Assembly: GCF_014652835.1 (NCBI RefSeq)
Contig: NZ_BMZO01000003.1
Location: forward strand, 310,001-374,000
DNA: 64,000 nucleotides
Reading direction: 5' to 3'
DNA from: Limoniibacter endophyticus
GTDB taxonomy: Bacteria; Pseudomonadota; Alphaproteobacteria; Rhizobiales; Rhizobiaceae
This document shows, in pieces, positions 47,057 through 57,391 of the stretch (position 1 is its first letter; each line of letters begins with the position of its first letter). The notes beneath the pieces were generated by a model. That model worked only from the letters and a program-made list of their open reading frames with translations, did not search any database and was not told where the DNA came from. Position numbers and translations under genes: made by a program.

Positions 47057-48637
47057 ATGTTCGATGGCTTCAAAAACACGCTGCAATGCGAGGATTTGAT
47101 CGAGCGCCTGCGCGCCGGCGTAATCGGCGAGGGCGTTTCCATCGACGGGCCGGCGGGACCGCGGAAGCTGGTCTATGCCGATTATGTGGCATCAGGCCGC
47201 GCCCTCCAGCAAATAGAGCAGTTCGTGATGGAACATGTTTTGCCCTATTACGCAAACAGTCACACCGAGGCCTCTTTTTGCGGTGCGCAGATGACGCGCA
47301 TGCGCGCAGCCTCACGCCAGGCGATCGCAGACGACCTGGGAGCTGGCGATGATTGCAGCGTTATTTTCGCGGGATCGGGCGCGACTGCCGGCATGAACAA
47401 GCTCGTTTTGCTGCTCGACATTCCCGGTCGCATTGCGCGCGGGGAAAAAGTTGCGGTGCTTTCCGGTCCTTATGAGCATCATTCCAATATTCTGCCTTGG
47501 CGCGAATGCGGTGCGCCATTGTTTGAGATCCCCGAATGTGCGGGAGGCGGACCTTGCCTGGACCACCTCGAGCGCAAGCTGAAGTCGTTGGAAGGCCACG
47601 ATCTTGTCATCGGTACATTTTCTGCGGCCTCCAATGTGACTGGCATTGTCACGGACACCGATGCCGTGTCGCGTATCCTCAAACGGTATGGTGCGGTTGC
47701 AATCTGGGATTACGCGGGGGGCGGACCGTATATGCCAATGCAGATGCGGAGCGGCACGGATTGCGCAAGGGATGCGATCGTCTTTTCGCCGCATAAATTT
47801 CCGGGTGGACCTGGCGCGAGCGGCGTCCTGATGCTGCGTAACGAGATTGTCCGCATTCACCGTCCCACAATGCCGGGCGGAGGATCGGTCACCTTCGTTT
47901 CCCCTTGGGACCATGATTATTCAAGCCGGATCACCGCGCGCGAGGAAGCGGGTACACCCAATGTTATCGGCGACATCCGGGCAGGGCTGGCACTGATGAT
48001 CAAGCACGCGATTGGCCAGGATTTTATCGATTCACGCCATGCCGAGCTTCGAGTAAAGGCTCTGAACGGCTGGGCGGATAATCCGCGGCTGGAACTGCTC
48101 GGTAATCTGGAGGCAGAACGTCTGCCGATCTTTTCGTTCCGGGTGCGCGATGAGCAAGGCAATTACGTGCATCACCAGCTTTTCACACGTATGCTCAGCG
48201 ACTATTACGGCGTGCAGGCGCGTGGCGGTTGCGCCTGTGCCGGCCCGTACGCACACCGCTTGCTGAACATTGATGAAGATGCATCGAGCACCATTCTGGC
48301 GGCCATACGCTCAGGACTGGAAATGGAAAAACCGGGTTGGGTGCGGCTGAATTTCAGCTATCTTGCTTGCGACGAGAAAGCGGATTTCATCATCGCGGCA
48401 GTCAACGATCTGAGCCTACGGGCTACTGAGTTGGCCTCGAAGTACGACTTTGATCCGGCGACGGCCCGCTTCCGCCATCGCGAAATACTCGCCGCAGCTG
48501 AACAGTCAGCGGGCCAGAAGCTGGAAGACCAGTGCCAGCCAGAGCAGGAGGGTGGCGAACAAGCCGATCATGAAGATCGGCTGGCGGCGGCTCAGGCGAT
48601 TGGCGCCCAGGTGGACAATGGCATGCGCCACGCGTGA
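47057..48637 (+). CDS. Class V aminotransferase (cysteine desulfurase-like PLP enzyme)
   Basis: 526 residues from ATG at 47057. The PLP lysine is Lys247 in VFSPHKFPGGPGASG, with WDYAGGGPYMP as the cofactor aspartate region and GGCACAGPYAH near the C-terminal part. The last segment resembles the flexible cysteine loop of cysteine desulfurases, but the sequence is longer and divergent from IscS/SufS. It may instead be a selenocysteine lyase-like or isopenicillin-epimerase-like enzyme. The product is not certain. Its final 40-50 residues (EILAAAEQSAG onwards) run antisense over the end of the MAPEG gene and look non-conserved. Regulation by the divergent Lrp protein is likely. Confidence 0.85.
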   Translation: MFDGFKNTLQCEDLIERLRAGVIGEGVSIDGPAGPRKLVYADYVASGRALQQIEQFVMEHVLPYYANSHTEASFCGAQMTRMRAASRQAIADDLGAGDDCSVIFAGSGATAGMNKLVLLLDIPGRIARGEKVAVLSGPYEHHSNILPWRECGAPLFEIPECAGGGPCLDHLERKLKSLEGHDLVIGTFSAASNVTGIVTDTDAVSRILKRYGAVAIWDYAGGGPYMPMQMRSGTDCARDAIVFSPHKFPGGPGASGVLMLRNEIVRIHRPTMPGGGSVTFVSPWDHDYSSRITAREEAGTPNVIGDIRAGLALMIKHAIGQDFIDSRHAELRVKALNGWADNPRLELLGNLEAERLPIFSFRVRDEQGNYVHHQLFTRMLSDYYGVQARGGCACAGPYAHRLLNIDEDASSTILAAIRSGLEMEKPGWVRLNFSYLACDEKADFIIAAVNDLSLRATELASKYDFDPATARFRHREILAAAEQSAGQKLEDQCQPEQEGGEQADHEDRLAAAQAIGAQVDNGMRHA

Positions 48638-48925
48638 CAGCGCGAACATCCACGCGGCGATCAATGCAAACAGCGAAACACCGCCAGTGGCAAAGAGCGC
48701 CAGGCACAGGACGTAAAACAGCACCGGCAGTTCGAACTGGTTGGACAGATTATTGGCTACTGTGCGACTGAGCTCCGGCTCCCCGGCCTCACGACCGCGG
48801 AAGTCGCCAGCCCTGGCCTGACCAGCACGTATGGCGGCAACGCGTCGCTTGAGGAGCAGGCTGTAGATGCAGAAGGTGAGCGCCATCTGCAAAATCATAG
48901 GCCAGAAAATCAGATACTGGTTCAT
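48506..48925 (-). CDS. MAPEG family membrane protein
   Basis: 139 residues with four hydrophobic segments. RAGQARAGDFRGREAGEPEL and VANNLSNQFELPVLFYVLCL fit the MAPEG family (membrane-associated proteins in eicosanoid and glutathione metabolism). Bacterial members are mostly uncharacterised; some act as glutathione transferases. GGAGAGAGCGCA precedes the ATG. Its 3' end overlaps the aminotransferase gene by 132 bases, tail to tail. Confidence 0.85.
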   Translation of the reverse strand: MNQYLIFWPMILQMALTFCIYSLLLKRRVAAIRAGQARAGDFRGREAGEPELSRTVANNLSNQFELPVLFYVLCLALFATGGVSLFALIAAWMFALSRVAHAIVHLGANRLSRRQPIFMIGLFATLLLWLALVFQLLAR

Positions 48926-48962
48926 TGCGCTCTCTCCGCAGGATTATCGATAGGCTTATGAC

Positions 48963-48987
48963 AAAAAAACCGGCCATGATAGCCGGT
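48963..48987 (-). terminator. Rho-independent terminator of guaB
   Basis: On the minus strand ACCGGC / GCCGGT forms a 6-bp stem with a 7-base loop, followed by seven T residues. It lies 34 bases beyond the guaB stop. Confidence 0.85.
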
Positions 48988-49020
48988 CTTCTCGTTGCTA
49001 TGCGGATATGGACAGGCCGG

Positions 49021-50523
49021 TTACAGGCCGCCCGGATAGTTGGGGCTTTCGCGGGTAATCGCGACATCATGCGTGTGGCTTTCACGCAAGCCTGCATTGG
49101 AGATGCGAACGAAGGTTGCTTTGTCGCGGAAATCGGTGAGATCCTTGCCACCGACATAGCCCATGGCAGCACGCAGACCGCCGGCGAGCTGGTGAAGTAC
49201 AGCCCCGACTGGACCCTTGTATGGCACCTGGCCTTCAATGCCTTCCGGAACGAGCTTCAGCGTGTCACGCACTTCCGCCTGGAAGTAGCGGTCTGCCGAA
49301 CCGCGCGCCATCGCGCCGACCGAACCCATGCCGCGATAGGCTTTGAACGAACGTCCCTGGTGCAGATAGACCTCGCCCGGGCTTTCATCCGTACCAGCGA
49401 GCAGCGAACCGACCATGGCGGCTCCGGCGCCGGCGGCCAGCGCCTTGGCGAGGTCGCCGGAGAACTTGATGCCGCCATCGGCAATGATGGAGATGCCATG
49501 CTTGTCGGCGGTTTCAACTGCCGACATAATGGCCGAAAGCTGCGGCACGCCCACGCCTGCAACGATACGCGTGGTGCAGATCGAGCCTGGGCCGATGCCA
49601 ACCTTGACGGCGTCCGCGCCAGCGTCGATCAGTGCCAGTGTGCCATCGGCGGTCGCCACATTGCCCGCCATGATGCGAACAGAGTTGGACAGCTTCTTGG
49701 CGCGTGTCACGGCATCGAGAACGCGTTGCGAATGACCGTGCGCTGTGTCGATGACCAGAAGATCAACACCCGCGTCGATCAGGCGCTCGGCGCGCTCGAA
49801 ACCATCATCACCCACGCTGGTGGCAGCAGCAACGCGCAGCCGGCCTTGAGCATCCTTGGCCGCGTTCGGATTGAGCTGCGATTTCTCTATGTCCTTGACC
49901 GTTATGAGACCGACGCAATTGCGGTCCTTGTCGACGACGAGCAATTTCTCGATGCGGTGCGTGTGCAGGAGGCGTTTTGCCTCGTCCTGCGAAACGTTTT
50001 CCGTCACCGTGATGAGATTCTCATGCGTCATCAACTCGCGCACTTTCTGGCGCGTGTCGGAGGCGAACCGCACATCGCGATTGGTGAGGATGCCGACCAG
50101 CTTGCCTGGACGCTGACGCGCGGGGTCGGCATTCTCAACGACCGGAATCCCCGAAATGCCGAAATGCTTCATCAGTTCGAGTGCTTCGGCGAGCGTTGCT
50201 TCCGGGTCTATGGTCACCGGATTGACGACCATGCCGCTTTCGAACTTCTTGACCTGGCGCACCTGCTCGGCCTGGGCGATCGGTTCGAGATTGCGATGGA
50301 TGACGCCAATGCCGCCAGCCTGCGCCATGGCGATGGCTAGACGACCTTCCGTAACCGTGTCCATGGCAGCGGAAAGAATCGGCAGGTTCAATTCGATGTC
50401 GCGGGCAATCGTAGTGGAAATATTGGTCTGGCCGGGCATGACCTCGGAGTGGCCGGGCTGAAGCAGCACATCGTCAAAGGTGAGCGCCGTTGGGCCGGTT
50501 ATCGATTCGATGATGCTTGCCAT
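49021..50523 (-). CDS. guaB: Inosine-5'-monophosphate dehydrogenase
   Basis: 500 residues from the ATG at 50523, spaced six bases after AAGGA; upstream in-frame codons are not needed. Two CBS domains lie at about residues 95-215. The catalytic cysteine is in [18 protein letters not shown], and the flap region reads [10 protein letters not shown]. It oxidises IMP to XMP, the committed step of guanine nucleotide synthesis. The gene is alone on its transcript and closed by a terminator. Confidence 0.97.
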   Translation of the reverse strand: MASIIESITGPTALTFDDVLLQPGHSEVMPGQTNISTTIARDIELNLPILSAAMDTVTEGRLAIAMAQAGGIGVIHRNLEPIAQAEQVRQVKKFESGMVVNPVTIDPEATLAEALELMKHFGISGIPVVENADPARQRPGKLVGILTNRDVRFASDTRQKVRELMTHENLITVTENVSQDEAKRLLHTHRIEKLLVVDKDRNCVGLITVKDIEKSQLNPNAAKDAQGRLRVAAATSVGDDGFERAERLIDAGVDLLVIDTAHGHSQRVLDAVTRAKKLSNSVRIMAGNVATADGTLALIDAGADAVKVGIGPGSICTTRIVAGVGVPQLSAIMSAVETADKHGISIIADGGIKFSGDLAKALAAGAGAAMVGSLLAGTDESPGEVYLHQGRSFKAYRGMGSVGAMARGSADRYFQAEVRDTLKLVPEGIEGQVPYKGPVGAVLHQLAGGLRAAMGYVGGKDLTDFRDKATFVRISNAGLRESHTHDVAITRESPNYPGGL

Positions 50524-50784
50524 TGCCATTCCTTTGAAAAAAGAGTGATGGCGCGAACACTTGATCAGAGCCGCGTCGTAATTGTTTTCCCTTGCAGGAT
50601 TGGCACCGGCTCGTAACACGTCTTTGACGAATTGGAAATAAAAAAGATATGGTGTGGATGCATGACTGCACCGCTAAATCTGGTGGTGCTGCATTATTCC
50701 GATAACCGGAAACCGATTGTCGAAAGCGCCGCACCCGGAAGTCTCGGTGACCGCCGGATGCAACACTGACGTCTTGGCAGGCTA

Positions 50785-51780
50785 TTACTGCGCGTCGAAT
50801 TGGTAGGCCACGGGGACGAAGCGGAAGCCTTCGTCAAGTTTCTCTGCATAACCCACCGACGGGAAAGGCATGTGATAGCCGATGAAAGGAATGCGCTCCT
50901 CAGCGATCTGGTCGAATACCTTGTGACGGGAGGCGGCAGCAGCCTGCTTGTCCATATCAAAGCGCACTTCCCAATCCGGACGCTGTAGGGAAAGCACGAA
51001 GTGATTTGCGGTGTCTGCGGTTAGCATCAGCGCTTTTCCAGCCGACTCGACACGGAAGATCATGTGGCCCGGCGTATGACCGAAAGCCTCATGCGCCGTG
51101 ATACCCGGCACCACTTCCGAGCCTTCGTTGAGGAAGGTGAGCTTTTCTTCCAGTGGCACGACGTTCTTCAACACAGACTGATGATTGCCTTCGGCGGGAG
51201 TGCCAGCGCGGGCAGGGTCCTTCCAGAAGGCATATTCAGCCTCGCCAGTGACATAACGGGCATTTGGGAATGTCGGCCTGCCTTGTTCCATCAGCCCGGA
51301 AATATGATCACCATGCAGATGGGTAAGAACGACGATGGTTACGTCTTCTGGCGTGATGCCATGCTGGGCGAGTCCCTCCAGAAGCTTTCCGCTACCCGCT
51401 TCTCGGCCGGCTTCACCAAAGCCGGTATCGAACAGGATCTTCTGGGAGCCGGTATCGACGAGGACGGGCGAGAAGCCGTTTACGGATTTGTCCGCGGGGA
51501 GAAAGTTTGCTTCAAGGAGCGCGGCCACGGTTTCCGGCGTCTGGTTCATGCCAAAGGTTTCTCCGGGATTTTCCATCGGCCGAATGCCGTCCTGCAAAAC
51601 CAGTATATTGAAATTGCCAAGTGGGAATTCGTAGGTACGCACACGTGTCTTCATATTGGCTCCTTGGGCGGCTTTGGGAGAGGTTTGTGCGAACGCAAGG
51701 CTGATCGGCATGGCGCTTGCCAGAAGACCGGCAATGCTGGCTCCTAGAACCGTGCGACGAGACATTTCCAGTTTGGGCAT
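50785..51780 (-). CDS. Exported metallo-beta-lactamase-fold hydrolase
   Basis: 331 residues from the ATG at 51780, after AAGGATAAGGCG. A twin-arginine signal is present (SRRTVLGASIAGLLASAM, then SLAFAQ), so the folded enzyme should be exported to the periplasm. The zinc motif is THLHGDHISGL. Further family motifs are DTGFGEAG and GHTPGHMIF. It resembles quorum-quenching lactonase-like and other MBL hydrolases; the substrate is unknown. It is divergent from the MFS gene by 196 bases and may be linked to detoxification. Confidence 0.88.
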   Translation of the reverse strand: MPKLEMSRRTVLGASIAGLLASAMPISLAFAQTSPKAAQGANMKTRVRTYEFPLGNFNILVLQDGIRPMENPGETFGMNQTPETVAALLEANFLPADKSVNGFSPVLVDTGSQKILFDTGFGEAGREAGSGKLLEGLAQHGITPEDVTIVVLTHLHGDHISGLMEQGRPTFPNARYVTGEAEYAFWKDPARAGTPAEGNHQSVLKNVVPLEEKLTFLNEGSEVVPGITAHEAFGHTPGHMIFRVESAGKALMLTADTANHFVLSLQRPDWEVRFDMDKQAAAASRHKVFDQIAEERIPFIGYHMPFPSVGYAEKLDEGFRFVPVAYQFDAQ

Positions 51781-51976
51781 CGCCTTATCCTTTTCAAGAA
51801 GCAGGCTGGGAAGATCGATTGAAATATAGCGCAGTCCTAAGCCGAAATAAGACGGTTTCGCGTGACTGCTCTTCACGGATCGGTGAAGAAAACTTTGTAC
51901 CAGCAGCGACATTCCCTTACGGCATTCGTGAAAACACGCTAGAGCAAATCCGTCCCCGCCGAAAGCTTGCATCCGA

Positions 51977-53383
51977 ATGAACCGTGTTGTCCCGATCATC
52001 CTCGCCGTCGCCCTCTTCATGGAGAACATGGATTCAACGGTGATCGCGACGTCTCTTCCGGCCATTGCCGCCGATCTGGGCACAAGCCCTATCGCGCTGA
52101 AACTGGCTTTGACCGCTTACATGGTGTCGCTGGCAATCTTCATCCCGATTAGTGGCTTCATGGCAGACAAGATCGGTGCAAAACGGCTTTTTCGCTGCGC
52201 CATCGGTGTGTTTTTGATCGGCTCTATCGCCTGCGCCCTGTCGAATTCTCTGGGCAGTTTCGTTCTCGCGCGCTTTCTGCAGGGCATGGGCGGGGCCATG
52301 ATGACGCCCGTGGCGCGTCTTGTACTGGTGCGTTCAACACCACGTGACCAGCTTATTGCCGCCATGGCCTGGCTGACCATTCCCGCCCTGATCGGCCCCA
52401 TGGCCGGCCCGCCTGTCGGCGGGTTCGTGACGACCTATTTTTCCTGGCACTGGATCTTCATCATCAATGTACCGATAGGCATTCTCGGCATCTATCTCTC
52501 TGGGCGCTATCTGCCGGAGATCGAGAGCGTCGACCCGGGACGCAAGCTCGATTGGCTGGGCTTTGCCATGGTGGCAATTGCGGCGTCCGGTGTCGTGTTC
52601 GGCCTTTCAGTAATCTCATTGCCCGCATTGCCGCCGGTCGTCGGGTTCATTGCGCTTGTTATTGGACTGGTGGCCCTGATGCTCTACATGGCCTACGCGC
52701 GCCGGAACCCTGCGCCCATCCTCGATTTGCGCCTTTTCCGTAATCCGAGCTTCCGTGCTGCAATCGTCGGCGGTACGCTGTTTCGGATAGGCATAGGCGC
52801 GGTGCCGTTTCTCCTGCCGCTTCTATTGCAGATCGTGTTCGGGCTGGACCCGTTCCAGTCTGGTCTCGTGACCTTCATCACGGCGGCAGGTGCCTTTTCG
52901 ATGAAATTTCTAGCGCCGAAGCTATTGCGTATCCTGGGCTTTCGAACGGTTCTGTTGAGCGCCACCTTGATCAGCACGGTTCTGGTCGCGGCGAACGGAC
53001 AGTTCCACCCGGGCCTGTCCTACATCGTCATCATGCCGCTGCTCTACTTCGCTGGCTTTCTGCGCTCGCTCTTTTTTACCTCTGCGAATGCTCTGGTCTT
53101 CGCCGATGTCAACTCGGAGGAAACAGGTAATGCGACGGCCATCAGCGCGACCATGCAGCAGATTTCACTCGCGCTCGGCGTTGCCTTCGGTGGAACAGTG
53201 CTGGAGATTGCCACCCATGCGGGGGGCGGTGAGATGACGCAAAGATCGTTCTTCTGGGCCTTTACGGCGATGGCCGTCATCACGGTCTCGGCCTCGCTTT
53301 CCTTCCTGCGTCTGCCAGCCGATGCCGGCAGCACCGTATCGGGGCACGGCGCTGGCAGGACACCGACGCAGGAGAACGGCTAG
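51977..53383 (+). CDS. DHA2-type MFS efflux transporter
   Basis: 468 residues with about 13-14 membrane spans. The opening [20 protein letters not shown] carries the DHA2 motif, and [13 protein letters not shown] is the loop 2-3 motif [13 protein letters not shown] follows a second span. Family members expel drugs or dyes. The substrate is unknown. Its stop overlaps that of rlmE on the other strand by a few bases. A divergent MBL-fold hydrolase lies upstream. Confidence 0.9.
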   Translation: MNRVVPIILAVALFMENMDSTVIATSLPAIAADLGTSPIALKLALTAYMVSLAIFIPISGFMADKIGAKRLFRCAIGVFLIGSIACALSNSLGSFVLARFLQGMGGAMMTPVARLVLVRSTPRDQLIAAMAWLTIPALIGPMAGPPVGGFVTTYFSWHWIFIINVPIGILGIYLSGRYLPEIESVDPGRKLDWLGFAMVAIAASGVVFGLSVISLPALPPVVGFIALVIGLVALMLYMAYARRNPAPILDLRLFRNPSFRAAIVGGTLFRIGIGAVPFLLPLLLQIVFGLDPFQSGLVTFITAAGAFSMKFLAPKLLRILGFRTVLLSATLISTVLVAANGQFHPGLSYIVIMPLLYFAGFLRSLFFTSANALVFADVNSEETGNATAISATMQQISLALGVAFGGTVLEIATHAGGGEMTQRSFFWAFTAMAVITVSASLSFLRLPADAGSTVSGHGAGRTPTQENG

Positions 53384-54105
53384 GCTTCTTCCGCGTCGTC
53401 TGTTTCAGGCGCTTCCTGGCGGCCCTTAAAATCCTTGGCAAGCAGGTACAGTTCGACTGACTCGTCCCTCGATGCCGGGGGCTTGATATGCTGTACACTT
53501 CGGAAATTACGTTTCAACAGGTCGAGAAGCGCGTTTTCTGTTCCGCCTTGGAAGGTTTTTGCCAAGAAATGCCCGCCGGGCTTCAGCACCGATACCGCGA
53601 AATCGGCCGCGATCTCGCATAGATGCATGGTGCGGATATGATCCGTGCGGCGGTGACCGGTCGTTGGTGCCGCCATGTCCGAGAGCACGATATCGGGGGC
53701 ACCGCCTAGCGTTTTCATCAGCCGATCAGGTGCGGAATCATCGAGGAAGTCGAGTTCCAGGATGGTGGCGCCGGGAACTGGATCCACAGGCAGATAGTCG
53801 ATGCCGACCACACGTACATCTTCTGGCGTCGAACGCACGCGCGCCGCTGCGACCTGGCACCAGCCGCCAGGCGCTGCACCGAGGTCGACCACGCGCTGAC
53901 CTGGCTTGAGCAGTTTATGCTTGTCATCGATCTCGGTCAGCTTGTAGGCCGCGCGCGAGCGATAGCCGTCCGCCTTGGAACGCTGCACATAAGGATCGTT
54001 CAGATGGCGCTCAAGCCAGCGACGTGAGGAGGGTTTGAGCTTATTGTTTTTCTTGAGTTTGGTGCGCACTACGCGCGCGCCACTTCCCTTAACGGGCTTT
54101 TTCAT
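53380..54105 (-). CDS. rlmE: 23S rRNA (uridine(2552)-2'-O)-methyltransferase
   Basis: 241 residues. [15 protein letters not shown] is the SAM motif, near residue 75, and [16 protein letters not shown] and KTFQGG carry the catalytic K-D-K set of FtsJ/RlmE. It methylates U2552 in the peptidyl-transferase region of 23S rRNA in the assembled 50S subunit. A basic N-terminal tail of ~20 residues may help binding. It overlaps the end of the Ppx/GppA gene by 17 bases in the same direction. Confidence 0.95.
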   Translation of the reverse strand: MKKPVKGSGARVVRTKLKKNNKLKPSSRRWLERHLNDPYVQRSKADGYRSRAAYKLTEIDDKHKLLKPGQRVVDLGAAPGGWCQVAAARVRSTPEDVRVVGIDYLPVDPVPGATILELDFLDDSAPDRLMKTLGGAPDIVLSDMAAPTTGHRRTDHIRTMHLCEIAADFAVSVLKPGGHFLAKTFQGGTENALLDLLKRNFRSVQHIKPPASRDESVELYLLAKDFKGRQEAPETDDAEEA

Positions 54106-55486
54106 GAGCCGGTCTCTTCTGTCTGCTGCCGCCGCGCCGCCAGGCGCCGGAATCGGCCATCAGTTCGGTCAAAATTCCTTCGCGCAACCCGCGATCCGCA
54201 ACACGAAGACGCTCGGATGGCCAGGTCTGGCGAATGGCTTCCAAAATGGCACAGCCAGCCAGCACGAGATCGGCTCGGTCATTGCCGATACAGGCATTTT
54301 GTCGTCTGGCCTCGAAATCCCAGCCCAGCAATGTTTCGATCATCGCGTCGACATCCCTGTTTTCCATCCACAGCCCGTCGACGCGTCGGCGATCGTAGCG
54401 GGCAAGGCCAAGATGAATGCCGGCAATCGTTGTCACGGTACCGGACGTCCCGAGCAGATGGAAATTCTTGCCCTTTATCAGATGCGCGAGCCGATCCTTG
54501 CCCTTGAAGCGAGCGAGGTGACCCAGCACATCGTCTACCATGGCCTGAAAAATTTCCGGCGTAACGTCGCGCCCGCCGAAACGCTCAGCCAGCGTAACCA
54601 CGCCAACCGGCAGCGATGTCCATGAGACGATATGGTCGGCGAGCCGTCCACTACGGCGTCGAGATAGATCAACGAGCGCAATCTCCGAAGATCCGCCACC
54701 TATATCGAACAGCACCACCCCATCCGTATCGCGTGTCACCAGCGGACTGCATCCGGCTACAGCAAGGCGCGCCTCCGTGCCGCGGTCGATGATCTCAAGG
54801 TCAAGCCCGGTTTCGGAACGCACACGCTGCAAGAATTCGGCACCGTTCTCGGCTGCGCGGCAAGCCTCCGTTGCGATCAGGCGCTGGCGTTTGATGCTGC
54901 GCCCCTGGAGCTTTCCTGCGCACGCTTTCAGCGCCTCTACCGCGCGATCCATTGCGGCCTCGCTCAGGCGTCCGCTAGCGGAGAGCCCCTCGCCAAGCCG
55001 TACTATGCGCGAAAACGCATCCACGACGCGGAAGCGGCCTGGTTTGGAAGGCACGGCTATCAGCAGGCGGCAATTATTCGTGCCGAGATCAAGCGCCGCA
55101 AAAGCATCGTTCGTAGCCTCCGAACCGGCGGCGGCAGAGAACGTAACCGCTTCGGCATGCTTGCGGGTGGTGGCTTTTGCCTGCTGCCCGCTTCCCGCAG
55201 CAGCCGTTTGCTCGCCATCGCGCGCGAAAACTCTGCCGCGGCCGCGGCGCTTTCTCTTTCGCGGTTTGCGGAATTCCGCCTTGGGAGGTCCGTCCTCGTG
55301 CCCGGATTGCGCCTTCTGTGGCGTACCAGGATGCCGCGGCTGCTTCTCGGATGCCTTCTTGCGAGAGGAGGACCGGCGGTTGGCCTTTCTCCTGCGGGCA
55401 GGGCGATCCGTCGCTTTTGCATTCGCGTCACGATCTGCCGGTCCTCCGACTGTAGGCCTTTCGGCCCGAATATCGGAGTCGGTCAC
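54089..55486 (-). CDS. Ppx/GppA family exopolyphosphatase with a long basic N-terminal extension
   Basis: 465 residues from a GTG after AAGGATTAATA. Residues 1-125 are predicted disordered and very rich in Arg, Lys and Ala, including [13 protein letters not shown]. The catalytic domain starts at about 129, with the ATPase-like DLGTNN (133-138) and the later [11 protein letters not shown]. Family members cleave polyphosphate or convert pppGpp to ppGpp. The extension would suit RNA or polyphosphate binding. It overlaps rlmE by 17 bases, linking it to ribosome biogenesis, as is common in Rhizobiales. Confidence 0.88.
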   Translation of the reverse strand: MTDSDIRAERPTVGGPADRDANAKATDRPARRRKANRRSSSRKKASEKQPRHPGTPQKAQSGHEDGPPKAEFRKPRKRKRRGRGRVFARDGEQTAAAGSGQQAKATTRKHAEAVTFSAAAGSEATNDAFAALDLGTNNCRLLIAVPSKPGRFRVVDAFSRIVRLGEGLSASGRLSEAAMDRAVEALKACAGKLQGRSIKRQRLIATEACRAAENGAEFLQRVRSETGLDLEIIDRGTEARLAVAGCSPLVTRDTDGVVLFDIGGGSSEIALVDLSRRRSGRLADHIVSWTSLPVGVVTLAERFGGRDVTPEIFQAMVDDVLGHLARFKGKDRLAHLIKGKNFHLLGTSGTVTTIAGIHLGLARYDRRRVDGLWMENRDVDAMIETLLGWDFEARRQNACIGNDRADLVLAGCAILEAIRQTWPSERLRVADRGLREGILTELMADSGAWRRGGSRQKRPAHEKAR

Positions 55487-55848
55487 TATTAATCCTTACA
55501 TGCACGGCAGCAGTCAGGTTCGACGCGCCAGAGCCAGAGAGTGTGTGTTGGCGCGATAGTAGCAGCAGCGGTGCTGATGACCAAGGCCCATTCTGTGCGC
55601 GAGAAACCAAACCGCGCGATCGACGGTCGAAGACGGGTGGTTTCCCGTCGATTTTAACGACTTGTCCGGATCGTGAAGCTAGACAAGGAACCTGAACGCA
55701 TTGCGCGCGAGAGCATTAGGACCCATCTTGCGGGAGCGGCCGCGCGGGCGCCGGGTTGAAGGAGAAAGCACCTGGGATAAGGTGCGACGAAACGGCGGAT
55801 GAAAGAACGCCCCGCCGCTTTGTGGGATTTGAGCAGGAGCAGGAAGGC
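55487..55848. other. Intergenic region between divergent genes
   Basis: 362 bases between the Ppx/GppA gene and the flippase-like gene. It holds a small hairpin GACGGG/CCCGTC (55632-55649) followed by GATTTT, but I see no convincing promoter, operator or small gene. Confidence 0.4.
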
Positions 55849-56808
55849 ATGAGACTGAAAGACTATGTTTGGCCAGCGATAGGATTTGCTGCAGTCGCTG
55901 TGTCGGCATGGCTTTTGTATAAGGAATTGCGCGGAATTTCATACGACGATCTGGAGGCGGCCTTTGTTGCGATTCCGGTTCGCAACTGGATATTTTCCGG
56001 CCTCTGCACAGTTTTTGCTTATGCCGCGCTGGCTGGATATGACCATATTGCGTTGGCCCATCTGGGCAGGCGTATCCCGTTTTTGTTCATCTCGCTCTGT
56101 TCCTTCACGACCTACGCGCTCTCCCACAATATCGGCGGCTCCGTTGTCTCGGGAGGAGTGATTCGCTACAGGGCCTATTCCTCCCGCGGGCTCACCATGA
56201 GCGAAGTAGGTGTTCTGGTCGCCTTTTGTTCGTTCACATTTGCGCTATCCATGGTTTTTCTGGCGGGGCTCGTCCTGCTTGTTCAACCCTGGCTGCTTAG
56301 CCGCTACTTTGAAGACTTGCCTCATGGTGCGGCCACCGGGCTTGCGTTCTTTTTACTGGGTCTGGTCGCGCTCTATATTTTTGTCAGCTACATGCGTCCG
56401 CGTCCGCGTCGCATCTTCGGAAAGTGGCTGCGCTTCCCGCGCTTGCGCGTGGTGTGGCGTCAGTTGCTTGTCGGGCCGCTGGAACTGATCGCTGCCGCAG
56501 CAATCATCTATTTCGCATTGCCGGAAACCGGCAATCCCGGCTTTGTGACCGTTCTCGGCATCTTTATCATTTCCTTTGGCGTTGCACTGCTTTCGCATGC
56601 CCCAGGGGGCTTAGGCGTGCTGGAATTCGTCTTTGTGACCGGCCTGCCGGAAATCCCCGCAGCCGACGTGGTTGCGGCTCTCCTGGTATTCAGGCTCTTC
56701 TATCTGCTGATCCCGTTTCTTCTCTCACTTGCCATCATTGTTGTCTTTGAGCGCGGCCAGCTTATTGCCAAGCTTCGCCCCGGCAGACCCCGTGCAAGCG
56801 AGCCGTAA
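55849..56808 (+). CDS. Flippase-like membrane protein (UPF0104/YbhN-type)
   Basis: 319 residues from the ATG at 55849, after GCAGGAAGGC. About eight membrane spans. ALSHNIGGSVVSGGVIRYRAY is the family signature of the lysylphosphatidylglycerol-synthase transmembrane-like domain, and SHAPGGLGVLEFV is the second conserved motif. It lacks the cytosolic catalytic domain of MprF, so it is the stand-alone flippase-type family. Its lipid substrate is unknown. Confidence 0.85.
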   Translation: MRLKDYVWPAIGFAAVAVSAWLLYKELRGISYDDLEAAFVAIPVRNWIFSGLCTVFAYAALAGYDHIALAHLGRRIPFLFISLCSFTTYALSHNIGGSVVSGGVIRYRAYSSRGLTMSEVGVLVAFCSFTFALSMVFLAGLVLLVQPWLLSRYFEDLPHGAATGLAFFLLGLVALYIFVSYMRPRPRRIFGKWLRFPRLRVVWRQLLVGPLELIAAAAIIYFALPETGNPGFVTVLGIFIISFGVALLSHAPGGLGVLEFVFVTGLPEIPAADVVAALLVFRLFYLLIPFLLSLAIIVVFERGQLIAKLRPGRPRASEP

Positions 56809-56826
56809 GGCCGTAGGCGTTGTTTA

Positions 56827-56925
56827 TCAGTGCAAATGCCTGTTCTGCAGGCTGCACAGGAAAAGTGCGATCGCTGCGCTTACGATAATGAAATCGAGCA
56901 ATGCAATGTGGCGCAGAAAGTCCAT
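56827..56925 (-). CDS. Small membrane peptide, 32 residues
   Basis: MDFLRHIALLDFIIVSAAIA is followed by a short hydrophilic end with His-Leu-His. One membrane span fills most of the peptide. The ATG at 56925 is preceded by GAGGAGGAGC five bases away, an ideal ribosome site, which is the main evidence. A leader with a strong hairpin lies just upstream. No known family was recognised; it could be a short stress-type membrane protein. Confidence 0.55.
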   Translation of the reverse strand: MDFLRHIALLDFIIVSAAIALFLCSLQNRHLH

Positions 56926-56950
56926 GTTCAGCTCCTCCTCTGAAGATGGT

Positions 56951-56982
56951 CTCGCAAGTGTCAAAGTCCTCACGCTTGCGAG
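56951..56982 (-). repeat. Leader hairpin upstream of the small membrane peptide
   Basis: CTCGCAAG and CTTGCGAG pair perfectly (8 bp), with GTG/CAC partly extending the stem. It ends 25 bases upstream of the peptide's ATG on the minus strand and may form part of its mRNA leader. Confidence 0.6.
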
Positions 56983-57229
56983 GAAATATGCAATTCCCAA
57001 CGCGCTGATCGGCCCGATATGGAATTGCGGATAAAACGACCCGGACCTCCTTCCGGGCAAGGCAGGTTTTGGATATCCAGCCTTTAGTTACAAGCTATAC
57101 TTGCGAGAAAAGTTCCACAAGCGGGCAGATGGCCATGTATTGATGCGCTGCACTGCCGCGCAATGAAGATATGGAACGATCTGCCTCGGACGCTGCCGCA
57201 AGACAGGACATCTACTTTACGACGCCGGC

Positions 57230-57391
57230 TTATTCCGGCGCAGGGCATGGCGTTTGGCCCTTGAACTCACGTGACAGGCAACCGGCGCGGTCGAAGCTTT
57301 CCCCGGCTGTTTGCACTGCTTTTCCGGCCCCGCATGCGCTCACCAGCAATGCGACGGTCAGGAGGAGCGAGAAGCGAATCGTCAAACACAT
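57230..57391 (-). CDS. Small lipoprotein, entericidin-like
   Basis: 53 residues from the ATG at 57391, after GAAGGGTATTCC. Basic start, hydrophobic core LLLTVALLV and the lipobox VSACG. The mature part is only ~34 residues, with GKAVQTAGESFD resembling the AGKDIQ-type segment of entericidins. Two further cysteines near the end are unusual. Function unknown; an envelope-stress role is only a guess. Confidence 0.65.
   Translation of the reverse strand: MCLTIRFSLLLTVALLVSACGAGKAVQTAGESFDRAGCLSREFKGQTPCPAPE

Noticed and set aside
48925-50340. 471-codon plus-strand open frame opposite guaB
   Set aside because: guaB is unmistakable on the minus strand; the antisense frame has no recognisable motifs.
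50662-50769. 35-codon plus-strand frame MTAPLNLVVLHYS before the MBL gene
   Set aside because: No good ribosome site and no homology recognised; could be a remnant but the evidence is too thin.
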